64,000 bases of DNA from Saprospiraceae bacterium (GCA_016717145.1 JADKGD010000071.1:124001-188000); one strand, 5' to 3'. Shown: positions 45,721 to 55,267, numbered from the stretch's first letter. The notes: a model not told the origin generated them from the sequence alone. Numbers and translations are program-made.

Positions 45721-47102
45721 ATGCAATAATAGTATTAGCGGTAACAGGCATCTTATCCATGTATGCCGGCATCTTCGATCAAAAACGTTTTGGCCTGCCA
45801 ATTGCGGCTTTGGGTTGCTTATTGGCATCAGTTATTATTTTAGGTAATTATATTGGGGATTATTCAGCTTTAATGAATAATATGCTTTTGTTTGATAATT
45901 TTTCTCTTGGGTTTAGTGCAGTAATGATTATTGTTTCCATAGGTGTTCTTATAATGAGTAAGTTTTATTATTCAAGCGAAATTGAACATTTGACCGATAT
46001 TTATGCATTATTTATTTTTTCGCTGATTGGCGGGATTATTATGGTTTCGTATCAAAATTTGGTTATGCTGTTTCTGGGTACAGAAATATTATCCATTCCA
46101 TTATATATTCTTGCTTCAAGCAACAGGCGGAACCTCGCTTCTAATGAAGCTGGATTAAAATACTACCTTACTGGTTCATTTGCTTCCTGTTTTCTGCTTT
46201 TAGGCATTACTTTAATTTATGGAGCAGTTGGAAGTTTGGACATTAATATTATTGCTCAATATATTTCACTTAATAATAATACTTTATCGGGTTTATTTAT
46301 AACCGGCTCAGTATTAGTTCTTGGAGCATTTATTTTTAAAGTATCTGCAGTCCCCTTTCATTTTTGGGCGCCTGACGTGTATCAGGGTTCTCCTACCATA
46401 TTGACTGTATTTCTGGTTACTGTGGTAAAAATTGCGGCATTCGGTGCTTTGATCAGATTTATAAGTTTTACTATATTTTCACATATTGAAATTTGGCAAA
46501 AATTACTATATATAATTTCTATTATTACAATGATAGGAGGCAATGGAATAGCAATATATCAGCATAATTTAAAGCGGCTTTTGGCATACGCAGGTATTGC
46601 AAATGCAGGGTTTTTACTCATGGCTGTTATTACCCCAATGCAAAATACCAACGCTTATATTTTGTACTACTTTGCAGGATATAGTGTTGCCAGCATAATG
46701 GGATTCAGCATATATTCCGTCATAAAAAATCAAACCGGAATCGATTCTATTGATGGCCTGAAAGGTCTGATCACAAATAATAAATTATTGACAATATCTC
46801 TAACTATTGTATCGCTTTCAATGTCTGGCATTCCTCCTCTTGCGGGTTTTTTTGGTAAGTATCTGATCTTTTCTAATGTGATTCAATCAGATGAGATTTT
46901 TCTTTTTACCATTGCTATTTTAACATCCATTATTGGGGCCTATAACTATTTTAGAGTTATGACTTTTGCCATTCAAACATCAGACGTTCCGATTCAAAAA
47001 GTATACATCGATCCTTTATATAGGGTGCTATTGATCTGGGGCATTATTTTAATTGTGGGAATTGGTATACTACCGGATCAAATTATTAATTTTCTGAATT
47101 AA
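45717..47102 (+). CDS. nuoN: NADH-quinone oxidoreductase subunit N
   Basis: Proximal antiporter-like subunit, 461 residues and about 14 helices. Seen: FLGTEILSIPLYILAS with the conserved Glu and PFHFWAPDVYQGSPTILTVFL. ATGA overlap with nuoM. It closes the operon; the convergent TPR gene ends only 13 bases away and no hairpin terminator is visible between them. Confidence 0.95.
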   Translation: MNAIIVLAVTGILSMYAGIFDQKRFGLPIAALGCLLASVIILGNYIGDYSALMNNMLLFDNFSLGFSAVMIIVSIGVLIMSKFYYSSEIEHLTDIYALFIFSLIGGIIMVSYQNLVMLFLGTEILSIPLYILASSNRRNLASNEAGLKYYLTGSFASCFLLLGITLIYGAVGSLDINIIAQYISLNNNTLSGLFITGSVLVLGAFIFKVSAVPFHFWAPDVYQGSPTILTVFLVTVVKIAAFGALIRFISFTIFSHIEIWQKLLYIISIITMIGGNGIAIYQHNLKRLLAYAGIANAGFLLMAVITPMQNTNAYILYYFAGYSVASIMGFSIYSVIKNQTGIDSIDGLKGLITNNKLLTISLTIVSLSMSGIPPLAGFFGKYLIFSNVIQSDEIFLFTIAILTSIIGAYNYFRVMTFAIQTSDVPIQKVYIDPLYRVLLIWGIILIVGIGILPDQIINFLN

Positions 47103-47115
47103 TAAACATTCGAAT

Positions 47116-48996
47116 TCATTTTATATACTTTTGATATTCATCTACTTTAGCAGTATTACCTAAATTTTTATAGGCAGTAACCAAATATTTTGCATATTCC
47201 GGGCCTGGCTTAATGGTAAAAGCCTTTTCAAAATTTTCAGCTGCTTTTTGATGATCGTTTTGAACACCATACAGCACACCCATTAAAAACCATGTTTCTG
47301 CATCATTATTATTTAACAACAATGATTTATTAAGAAACTCAGACGCCTTCGTAAAATTTTGTTCTTTTTCTCCGGCATTTCGTCCGATTTCACGAAAAGC
47401 CAGTGCTTTATTAACGTCAACCAAGTCTTTAAGGTCGTTTACCTTATCATAAAATAAAACAGCTTCTTCGTATCTACTTTGTTTAAGACGTATGTTTCCC
47501 AGGGTGAGATATGCTGTCGCAACTGGTCTGATTTTTAATATTTCCTGACAGTGATTTTCGGCTTTTAACATTAATTCATCCATTTCCTTTTGACTAAGTC
47601 CGGGTGCCGAAGATGCTTTTACTAATTGCTCAGCTGCTCCGTTATGTAATCTGACACTTTGAGGGTAAGTATTTGAATCAGAAGTAAACAAACTAAGGTT
47701 ATTTTTCCAATCAAGATTTCTCATGATGGTACTAAATCCAAAAATAGTAACAATAACAGTAATAACTGCCACAGAAATTTTTGTTCTTATGCTTAATTCT
47801 GAAATATGTTTAAATGGTGTTTCAACATCTGCTTTAATCACTTCTAATAATAAAAAGAGAATACCACTCAATAACCAAAATGATGGTAAAAAAGCCAACC
47901 TCTCAGCAAACATCGTTCCGATCACTACAGGAATTTGGCTATACAGCGAGATAGCCATCAAATATGCCAGCATGCACATAGACACAAATCTTCTGTTCTT
48001 TAGACCAACTATGGCCAACACTATCAATCCTAAATAGATAATCAGACTCACCCATACTCTAAGATCACTGAACCCCTTTAATGGAATAACCTGATAACTA
48101 TAGTCACTTGACAACGGCCATGGGAATATCTGTAACAAGAAATATTTTCCTAAAATAAACAATGACGTTGCCAGGTGTATTACACTATCAGAAGCCGACA
48201 CTATAGGATTGTCCATAATATCAACCGGAATTGCCGGACTACTTCCAAAAATAGCATACCGAATAATAAAAATTATACACACTGGAATTACAAATATCAA
48301 AGCTTTTATAACACTTTTTAAAAATGTTTCATGATAAATGAACCATGCTATCAATCCGAAAACCGGAAACATAGTCACTGCACTTTCTTTTGATAATAAT
48401 CCTAGAAAATAAGATGCAAGAGCTAAGGCAAAAAATATTGGTTTATGTTTTGATAAATATCTATTCCAGCAAACAAAACTTCCCATTATAAAAAACACAC
48501 TCATAATTTCGTCGCGACTTTTAATATTTGCAACTACCTCGGTGTGTATCGGGTGAACTGCAAATAATGCAGCAATTGATAACGGTAATAATATATTTTT
48601 ATCGTTAAACCATTGTCTTACAACAATATAAATCAAAACCACACAACATGCAAACCAAAATACATTAAAAAAGTGATGAATAAAAGGATTTCTAGGAGAG
48701 ACAGCCCATTCTGTAGCAAACTGAATCAACGAAACAGGTCTGTATAATTTACCACCAAAATTATTTTCCCGATATCCTCCCTTTATAATATCAATAATGC
48801 CACTAAAGCCTTGAGTGACATTCTCATTCAATTCAATAGCAAGCGCATCATCAAGTACAAAATCATGGTTAAGTGTGTTGACATAAAACAAACCTGACAA
48901 TACGAATAAAATGGATATGACTATTTTGTCAATATCTGGTCCGGCTTTGACTCTTGGGACTATAGCTTGAACTTTAGGCTTATTTATTTTTGCCAT
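47116..48996 (-). CDS. Membrane glycosyltransferase of the TMTC/PMT-like type with C-terminal TPRs
   Basis: 626 residues. A short basic N-terminus and first helix are followed by a luminal-type acidic motif LNHDFVLDDALAIELNENV, then YRPVSLIQF, AVHPIHTEVVANIKSRDEI and LLSKESAVTMFPVFG. This order (paired acidic residues after helix one, YRP, HPxHTExV, K-E) is that of TMTC-like protein O-mannosyltransferases. About ten transmembrane helices reach to residue ~400. Four to five TPR motifs follow (about 460-626). The real donor and acceptor are unknown; bacterial members are mostly annotated only as TPR proteins. A promoter-like TATATTTG lies 30 bases upstream on this strand. Confidence 0.78.
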   Translation of the reverse strand: MAKINKPKVQAIVPRVKAGPDIDKIVISILFVLSGLFYVNTLNHDFVLDDALAIELNENVTQGFSGIIDIIKGGYRENNFGGKLYRPVSLIQFATEWAVSPRNPFIHHFFNVFWFACCVVLIYIVVRQWFNDKNILLPLSIAALFAVHPIHTEVVANIKSRDEIMSVFFIMGSFVCWNRYLSKHKPIFFALALASYFLGLLSKESAVTMFPVFGLIAWFIYHETFLKSVIKALIFVIPVCIIFIIRYAIFGSSPAIPVDIMDNPIVSASDSVIHLATSLFILGKYFLLQIFPWPLSSDYSYQVIPLKGFSDLRVWVSLIIYLGLIVLAIVGLKNRRFVSMCMLAYLMAISLYSQIPVVIGTMFAERLAFLPSFWLLSGILFLLLEVIKADVETPFKHISELSIRTKISVAVITVIVTIFGFSTIMRNLDWKNNLSLFTSDSNTYPQSVRLHNGAAEQLVKASSAPGLSQKEMDELMLKAENHCQEILKIRPVATAYLTLGNIRLKQSRYEEAVLFYDKVNDLKDLVDVNKALAFREIGRNAGEKEQNFTKASEFLNKSLLLNNNDAETWFLMGVLYGVQNDHQKAAENFEKAFTIKPGPEYAKYLVTAYKNLGNTAKVDEYQKYIK

Positions 48997-49026
48997 AAAA
49001 AATATTACTTTGGTAAATTATATAAG

Positions 49027-49034
49027 CAAATATA
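49027..49034 (-). promoter_or_regulatory. Putative -7 box (TATATTTG) of the TMTC-like gene
   Basis: TATATTTG on the minus strand, 30 bases ahead of the ATG at 48996, with TTTG at 49050-49053 (15-base gap, rather short) as a possible -33 element. It lies just past the truA stop. Confidence 0.35.
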
Positions 49035-49043
49035 ATAAATCTT

Positions 49044-49821
49044 TTAATTCAAAAGAAAATTTGCTTTTGGCTCCCTTTCAAGGTATGGATACACTACCCG
49101 AGTCAGATGAAGTCCTTCAGGAAAAAACATTGTTCTGAAGAGAAATGACTGATTATTTCTATTTACATCTTTAAATTCATCCAAAGTGATGACGCCCTCT
49201 CCTAAAGCTATGAGTCTTGAAACAATAATTCGAATCATGGACCTCAAAAACCTATTGGCCGTAAATCGAAAACAAATCTGTTTACCGTCCTTGCTTATCA
49301 CCATTTGTGATTGATACATAAAACAAAAGGTATTAACAAACTTATCAGGTGTCAAACAAAGATGCCTAAAATCGGTCAGTGTTTGAATATGAGCGACACC
49401 AATCTTCAAAAGATCAAGGTCCAATCCGGTAGTTTGATAATGAGCGCTAACCGAACTAAGAAATGGATTTTTCGAAATGGATGTGGTATTCATAACTCCT
49501 CTGAATAGCGTCGTATCTACTGTGAACCCAATTCTCCAATGGAATAATTTCGTAAACAGAGATATCTTTCGGGAGAATTCTGTTTAACCTTTCAACAGGA
49601 TCAAAAGTCCATTCATCAGCATAATCGAAGTGGCCGAAATACTGCATTGCATGCACACCGGCATCAGTGCGTCCACAACCCATAAAACTAATCTGAGTTT
49701 TTGTCATCTTGAGTAATGCATCCTCTACAACTTGTTGCACACATTTACCGTTAGTGTTCTCCTGTCTTTGCCAGCCCCTGTATGCAGTGCCCAAATATGC
49801 CATATGAAGAAAATATCTCAC
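49044..49821 (-). CDS. truA: tRNA pseudouridine synthase A, with one apparent frameshift
   Basis: Makes pseudouridine at positions 38-40 of tRNA anticodon arms. As written it splits into 49456-49821 and 49044-49493. Adding one base to the T run 49468-49472 (A5 on the coding strand) joins YEYHIHFEK to NPFLSSVSAHY in one frame. The restored protein is about 259 residues, normal for TruA. Seen: GTAYRGWQRQ at the start, the catalytic Asp in GCGRTDAGVHA, and FTANRFLRSMIRIIV in the C-terminal half. Start is GTG 49821, because the residues RYFLHMAYLGTAYRGW match the family N-terminus and an in-frame stop lies just upstream. The 253-base spacer to the Nudix gene (49822-50074) shows nothing. Confidence 0.88.
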
Positions 49822-50074
49822 ACTATTTTTTGATATAAATATTAATCATTTTCATTAAATTATTTTGAACCATGCTAAGAAACAAAATTATACAATTTCA
49901 GGTATTAAAACTACTTTAAAAGATTGTTTACCAAAAACATTTATTGGTTCAATCATTAATCATTGACATTATAGAGCTCGGAAAAGAAGTCAACGCTTGA
50001 AACAATGATCAGCTAGTTGTTATAATTTTTTGAAAACAACAAAGTGTTTTTTCAATCGTCTTAAATGTTTGATT

Positions 50075-50659
50075 TTAGCCGCCAATCCCAAATTCCCGCA
50101 AAACCCACTGCAATAATATAATTGTCTTAGCATCGATGATATGCCCGCTCTGAAGTAATTTTAAAATCTCCTTATATTCATATTCAACAATCTCAATGTC
50201 TTCCTGTTCTGATAAATCGCCGCCACCTTCATGTATTTTTTGATTTTTGTTGTAAGCGGCGGTATAAAAGTGGATTTTTTCCATATGGGCACCTGGTGTG
50301 GCGAAAGCTTCATAGACTTTTGTCGCATCCTTGATAAGATAGCCGGTTTCTTCTGCTACCTCTTTGATGATGGCTTCTTTTGGGTGGAGTGTATCCAACA
50401 TACCTGCACAACACTCTAAGATGAAACCTGACGGATGTCCGTTGAGCAATACGGGAAGTCGAAATTGACGTATCAGGAGAATTTTTTGTTCCTCAGGATT
50501 GTAGAGCAATATTGCAGCACCGTCGCCACTATTGTAAATTTCCCTAATGTGTTCTTCTACACGTCCGTCTGTACGGGTATAGGAAATAATATATTTACTC
50601 AAAGTGGACCATCCTTTGTACAATATTTTTTTACTTATAATTTTTATCCGTTCCGTCAT
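50075..50659 (-). CDS. Nudix hydrolase, NudK/ADP-ribose pyrophosphatase-like
   Basis: 194 residues; hydrolyses a nucleoside diphosphate linked to a sugar or similar group, with magnesium. The order and length resemble GDP-mannose pyrophosphatase NudK: ILLIRQFRLPVLLNG upstream, then the Nudix box starting AGMLDTLHPKEA and ending KEVAEETGY. The EVAEE metal ligands are intact, but the box's first Glu is His and its Arg is Lys. FATPGAHMEKIHFYTA follows. Substrate is uncertain. Confidence 0.82.
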   Translation of the reverse strand: MTERIKIISKKILYKGWSTLSKYIISYTRTDGRVEEHIREIYNSGDGAAILLYNPEEQKILLIRQFRLPVLLNGHPSGFILECCAGMLDTLHPKEAIIKEVAEETGYLIKDATKVYEAFATPGAHMEKIHFYTAAYNKNQKIHEGGGDLSEQEDIEIVEYEYKEILKLLQSGHIIDAKTIILLQWVLREFGIGG

Positions 50660-50812
50660 CTATTTTGTCATTAATTCGGATGGCAATATACAATGTAAAA
50701 AGGCTATTTTATAATCAATTTTAAAATTTTGTAAGAATGGAAAATTGAAAATTATCTTGCAAAAGCGACAATATTTTTTATCGTTCCCATTCACTGAACA
50801 ACCTTTTTAATA

Positions 50813-50820
50813 TACCTTTG
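50813..50820 (+). promoter_or_regulatory. Putative -7 box (TACCTTTG) of the T9SS-exported nuclease-like gene
   Basis: TACCTTTG matches TAnnTTTG. It places the transcription start near 50827 and so rules against the TTG at 50818 and in favour of ATG 50851. Confidence 0.45.
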
Positions 50821-50850
50821 TTGGTCTATCATTTTTACTTAATCAAATAC

Positions 50851-52548
50851 ATGTTTAGAATTTCATTTATTTTCATAATATTCGTTAGTTGCTTTAGTCT
50901 AACATCCGGCCAGCAGATTTTTCTTGATGAAGTATTTGACGATTGGAAATCAGGAGTGACTACATTTACCGATAAAAAAGGAGACGGAAATGCCTTAGGA
51001 ATTGATATCACCGATGTTAAAATCAGCAATGACGAAAGCAATCTTTATTTGTATGTCGACATTAAAAAAGAACTTAATATTCAATCTTCAAATAACCTGA
51101 CAGTTTATATTGATATTGATAATAAAACTACTACGGGGCTTTCCAAAAACGGAATAGGTGCAGATATTTCATATAATTTTGGCGACAGGCAAGGTTTATA
51201 TTATGGTTCATTCAATACAGATCTTTACCATGATGACCTGGGTCTCGTCACACTTCCGACAGTGACAAGTGACAAGTTTGAAATGTCAATACTAAGAAAG
51301 TTTACCCGAGGAAGCACCAAAATCAGCATGGGTAATGTGATAAAGGTTTTATTTTCCGATGAGTCATTCGGTGGCGATTTGGCGCCCGATGCTGGAGCAA
51401 CCATCATGTATACTTTTAATCCAAACATTAAAGCGTTAATAAAACCATATTCTTTTAAGAAACTTAACCCTGAAGATTTGCGCGTTATGTGCTACAATGT
51501 GTTAAAAGATAATCTATTTGAGTCCAGTACCCGGGATGCTTACAGCAGAATATTTAAAGCAATCAATCCAGACATTATTGGTCTTGTAGAAATTTATGAT
51601 AATTCTGCCTTGGCTACTGCAAACCTCATTGAATCATTTCTTCCATCTATCGGATCGCAGAAATGGTATTATGATGGCGTCAGTCCGGATGTGATTATAG
51701 TGAGTAGATATCCGATTATAAATAAACGCAGTTCCAACGGTAATGGTATATTTCTTGTGGATTTAGGCACTTCCAAATTGGTTTATATTGTAGCTCACTT
51801 ACCTTGTTGTGACAATGAAATAGGACGACAAGATGAAGTCGATAATATTATGTCTTTTGTTCGGGATATTAGATATGGAATATCAGCTTTTCAGGTACCA
51901 CAAAATACACCAATAGTCATTGTAGGTGATATGAACCTGGTTGGTCTTCGAGCTCAGCAACATACTTTTATTACAGGTGATATCATAAATAACAACCTAT
52001 ATGGCCCTGACTTTTTACCTGATTGGGACGATTCTTCATTGGAAGACGCAAAACCGGCCACGACAAATGTACCATCTACATTTACCTGGAATAGTCCAGG
52101 CGGAAGCTATAGTGCGGGACGATTGGACTATGTTTTATATACTGGTTCGGTGATTTATTTAAAAAACAGTTTTGCACTTTGGTCTCCTGCGCTTACTAAT
52201 TCAGAACTTTCGACAACAGGACTGCAATCTGGTGATATGGCGATTGCTTCAGATCATTTGCCGGTTGTTTGCGATTTTGGATTAATAGCTTCATCTTTGA
52301 CAGAGCATAGTAATAAAGAGGACTATAATGTACAGTTTAATAGAGACGAGGTAACAATATATTATAAAAATCCTGGCCCTATTGAAGTTTTAATCACCAT
52401 TTCAGATATTATGGGAAGAGTATACTTCCAACAGAAATCCAGTAATTTAGAATCTTTGATAAATCTGGAACAGCTGGTTCAAAGGGGAGTTTATATTTTA
52501 AATATCAGAAACCAAAAGGGATCTAAAAGTATAAAATTTGTTAAATAG
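50851..52548 (+). CDS. Secreted endonuclease/exonuclease/phosphatase-fold protein with T9SS sorting domain
   Basis: 565 residues from ATG 50851. Signal peptide FRISFIFIIFVSCFSLTSGQ. A ~165-residue beta-rich N-terminal domain (LDEVFDDWKSG, NLYLYVDIKKE, YIDIDNKTTTG) resembles sugar-binding modules of the CBM9 type (tentative). The EEP domain (about 205-490) has RVMCYNVL, DIIGLVEIYDN with the catalytic Glu, VGDMNLV and the final SDHLPVV with its Asp-His pair. The last ~75 residues are a type-A sorting domain (ISDIMGRVYFQ, RGVYILNIRNQKG, KSIKFVK). Expected to be surface-bound or released; substrate may be DNA, phospho-sugar or lipid. Confidence 0.87.
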   Translation: MFRISFIFIIFVSCFSLTSGQQIFLDEVFDDWKSGVTTFTDKKGDGNALGIDITDVKISNDESNLYLYVDIKKELNIQSSNNLTVYIDIDNKTTTGLSKNGIGADISYNFGDRQGLYYGSFNTDLYHDDLGLVTLPTVTSDKFEMSILRKFTRGSTKISMGNVIKVLFSDESFGGDLAPDAGATIMYTFNPNIKALIKPYSFKKLNPEDLRVMCYNVLKDNLFESSTRDAYSRIFKAINPDIIGLVEIYDNSALATANLIESFLPSIGSQKWYYDGVSPDVIIVSRYPIINKRSSNGNGIFLVDLGTSKLVYIVAHLPCCDNEIGRQDEVDNIMSFVRDIRYGISAFQVPQNTPIVIVGDMNLVGLRAQQHTFITGDIINNNLYGPDFLPDWDDSSLEDAKPATTNVPSTFTWNSPGGSYSAGRLDYVLYTGSVIYLKNSFALWSPALTNSELSTTGLQSGDMAIASDHLPVVCDFGLIASSLTEHSNKEDYNVQFNRDEVTIYYKNPGPIEVLITISDIMGRVYFQQKSSNLESLINLEQLVQRGVYILNIRNQKGSKSIKFVK

Positions 52549-52563
52549 TAGTAGTTTAAAATA

Positions 52564-53322
52564 TCAATAAATCCACGGAATCAACCTCCATGTTCGTTCA
52601 GTATATGCTTTGAATTCAGGGTTGTCTTTGTATTTTGTAAGGTTAGTTTTTTCAATTAAAGGTATGCCACTAATCCATAATAGCAAAGCAATTACCCATA
52701 ATGGGCTTACGACTGACAGCCATTCATAACCTACTAACGCAGGGGAAATATACCAGAAAATAGAAACCCAAATCAATATTTCTCCAAGATAATTTGGATG
52801 TCTGATATAAGTAAACAATCCATAATCAATAAATGAATTTGCTGCTGGTTTTCTGTTTCTGAACATAAATTTTTGCCAGTCGGCTATTGTTTCTATGATC
52901 ATTCCAATCATCCAAAGTAAAACTGCAAAAAAATGAATGTTCAAATTTTTTCCACCCAGACCTATCATAACTGGCAGGGCGATAATCCAGATACTAACTG
53001 ATTGCAATAACCAAAACTTCAAAAAACCGGTCCTATTCTCTCTGAAATTATCAAATCGGCTGTCTTTACCCATTTTGTGTATCCTAAAGAATAAAAAACC
53101 TCCAAGGCGAATGCCCCAACATATAATCATAGCGGCAAAAATCATCCTACTTATATCCATCCAGTCCCCAACAAAAAAGAAGTACATTGTTACTGCTATG
53201 AAACAAAGCGAATAACTGATATCAGTAAGGTGATCACTTTGTTTTTTGTAAGCCCAGATAAAAGCGGATACATTTACAAAAGTGATGAGTAAAAATGAAA
53301 TAATTATGGCTGTCATACACAA
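52564..53322 (-). CDS. DUF1295 / steroid 5-alpha-reductase-like membrane protein
   Basis: 252 residues with about seven hydrophobic segments. The C-terminal third has the family signature FTYIRHPNYLGEILIW followed by LIEKTNLTKYKDNPEFKAYTERTW, as in DUF1295 proteins and related isoprenylcysteine-methyltransferase-like enzymes. Role in Bacteroidota is not established. Stop is 16 bases from the convergent nuclease gene; the aldo/keto reductase gene lies 47 bases upstream on the same strand. Confidence 0.85.
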   Translation of the reverse strand: MCMTAIIISFLLITFVNVSAFIWAYKKQSDHLTDISYSLCFIAVTMYFFFVGDWMDISRMIFAAMIICWGIRLGGFLFFRIHKMGKDSRFDNFRENRTGFLKFWLLQSVSIWIIALPVMIGLGGKNLNIHFFAVLLWMIGMIIETIADWQKFMFRNRKPAANSFIDYGLFTYIRHPNYLGEILIWVSIFWYISPALVGYEWLSVVSPLWVIALLLWISGIPLIEKTNLTKYKDNPEFKAYTERTWRLIPWIY

Positions 53323-53369
53323 ATAACAGCCATTATTTTACATTGTTTATTCCATGTGTAAAATATTTG

Positions 53370-54242
53370 CTATGGCAACTCTTCTCCTGTAGATGCGATA
53401 AGAATCTCAAACCATTGTTCATTACTTATTTCCACATCAAGTAAGTCAACAGTTTCCTTTATTTTTTCTGCTTTGGAATAATTAACTACAGGAATAATAT
53501 CTGCAGGATGGTACATTAGAAATAATAATGCCATTTCGGAAAGTGACCAACCATATTTATCGGCCAATTTTTGTAATCTAGCTTCTAATTTGTGTCCGGT
53601 TTTTGTATTGGTGTATATTGATCCGCCTCCTAAAGGAGACCAGGACATGGGCACTAATTTATGTTCCATACATGTAGCAATGGTGCCATCATAGATCGGA
53701 GATAAGTGGGTCATTGATAGTTCAACCTGATTAGACATAATAGGATAGTATTTATACATAGCATTTAATTGAGCAGATGAAAAATTAACCACTCCAAATT
53801 CTTTAACCTTTCCTGATTCGGCAAGTAAATGAAATGCTTCTGCCATTTCTTCATAGTTCATAATTGGACTAGGTCTGTTTATCATCAAAACATCAATATA
53901 ATCGGTATTAAGGTTGTCCAGAGAAGATTCAACTGACTCAATAATGTGTCTCTTTGATGTATTGTAATGGGAGATGGCAAACCCAGGTTTTTCTGCACAC
54001 GGCTTAATAATACCGCATTTAGTTATCAATTGTGTTTTCTCTCTTGGTATCCCGCTGAAAATCAGGGCATCACCAAACTCTCTTTCGGTAGTATAATTTC
54101 CATAGATGTCTGCGTGATCAAATGTAGTAACACCATATTCAACGCATGAAGATATCATATCTGCCATCTTTGCAGATGACATTTTTGTACCCCAGCTGCC
54201 CCATCGAATTACTCCGGCTACTACTTTAGAAAAATTACTCAT
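53370..54242 (-). CDS. Aldo/keto reductase, YdhF-like, with catalytic His replaced
   Basis: 290-residue TIM-barrel oxidoreductase. Seen: TTFDHADIYGNYTTE with the catalytic Asp and Tyr, LITKCGI with the Lys, SWSPLGGGSIY and the cofactor-binding end IIPVVNYSKAEKI. The fourth catalytic residue, His in the usual LLIHRPDP-type motif of YdhF relatives, is Asn here (VLMINRPSP). Activity may be altered or lost. Starts 26 bases downstream of the TPR lipoprotein gene on the same strand. Confidence 0.88.
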   Translation of the reverse strand: MSNFSKVVAGVIRWGSWGTKMSSAKMADMISSCVEYGVTTFDHADIYGNYTTEREFGDALIFSGIPREKTQLITKCGIIKPCAEKPGFAISHYNTSKRHIIESVESSLDNLNTDYIDVLMINRPSPIMNYEEMAEAFHLLAESGKVKEFGVVNFSSAQLNAMYKYYPIMSNQVELSMTHLSPIYDGTIATCMEHKLVPMSWSPLGGGSIYTNTKTGHKLEARLQKLADKYGWSLSEMALLFLMYHPADIIPVVNYSKAEKIKETVDLLDVEISNEQWFEILIASTGEELP

Positions 54243-54268
54243 CTTAATAAAATTTGATTGTAATAAAA

Positions 54269-55267
54269 TTATTGTTGGTTTTTTAAAGATTCCAATGCTT
54301 TTTGTACTTTTTTATCTTCTTTATTTAGTTTATTTGCTGTTTCATAGTCTTTTAGGGCTTCTGATTTGTTTCCTAACTTTTCATAAACAACACCACGCAT
54401 ATAAAATCCCATATAATTGGTTGGAGAAACTCCTGTCAAAATATTAAATTGTTCAAATGCCCTATTGAGCGAATCAACTTCAAGATAAAGCAATCCGGAA
54501 TTAAGATAAGCATCAACATACATTTTATCGGTATTTATTATCTGTCTGTATATATTCTGAGCTTCGGATATCCTGTTATGGTTTTGAAGGTAAAAAGCTT
54601 TGGAATGCAAAGCTTGCATAGAAGATGGATTACTTAGAATAGCACTTTCAAAATACTTTAATGCATTTGGATCATTTTTCTCTTCATACATTTCACCAAG
54701 AATCATCCAGGCATCAGTAAGTCCACTATCCATTTCCACAGCTGTTTGAAAGCTATTTATAGCGCGTGGTTTATCATTCATAGCTCTGAAATTTAGCCCC
54801 AACATAAAAAAAGCTTCTGCATTCTGAGGGTCAAGCCTGATTACTTCATTGACTGTAAATATAGAAGAGTCATAATCTTCAAGAATGTATTTTAGCTCTG
54901 CAAGTTTGAGTAAAGAGGGAACCCTCTCGGGATATAAGGTTAAGACCTTTAACATGGTATTTACAGCCTCTTTGCTATTGAAATAATCCAAATAAGCGTC
55001 TGATAATAAATGATAATATTCAGGATTCAGAGAATCAATGGCTAGTGCTGTATTTAGATCTAAAATGGCATTATCGTAGGCTTTTTTATCATAGTATTTT
55101 TTACCCCGTGCAAAATATAGTTTATCATCTTTGGGGTTTTTATTGATGTCAAGTGTAAGTAAATCAATTTCCGCATCTCCTGTTGAACTGTTTGTAGTCT
55201 TGGGATTATCATTCTTGCATCCTAAATAGACACAAGCAAGTAAAAACAAAATGAAATGTTTGTTCAT
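54269..55267 (-). CDS. TPR-repeat lipoprotein
   Basis: 332 residues with a lipoprotein signal (HFILFLLACVYLGC, lipobox YLGC, lipidated Cys near residue 17). Then about eight consecutive 34-residue TPR motifs follow, for example AYDNAILDLNTALAIDSLNP and RAINSFQTAVEMDSGLTDAW. Periplasmic or outer-membrane scaffold for protein contacts; partners unknown. A TATTTTTG box lies 20 bases upstream. Confidence 0.88.
   Translation of the reverse strand: MNKHFILFLLACVYLGCKNDNPKTTNSSTGDAEIDLLTLDINKNPKDDKLYFARGKKYYDKKAYDNAILDLNTALAIDSLNPEYYHLLSDAYLDYFNSKEAVNTMLKVLTLYPERVPSLLKLAELKYILEDYDSSIFTVNEVIRLDPQNAEAFFMLGLNFRAMNDKPRAINSFQTAVEMDSGLTDAWMILGEMYEEKNDPNALKYFESAILSNPSSMQALHSKAFYLQNHNRISEAQNIYRQIINTDKMYVDAYLNSGLLYLEVDSLNRAFEQFNILTGVSPTNYMGFYMRGVVYEKLGNKSEALKDYETANKLNKEDKKVQKALESLKNQQ

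Noticed and set aside
49822..50074. Hidden gene between truA and the Nudix gene
   Set aside because: No open frame of useful length and no recognisable motif on either strand.
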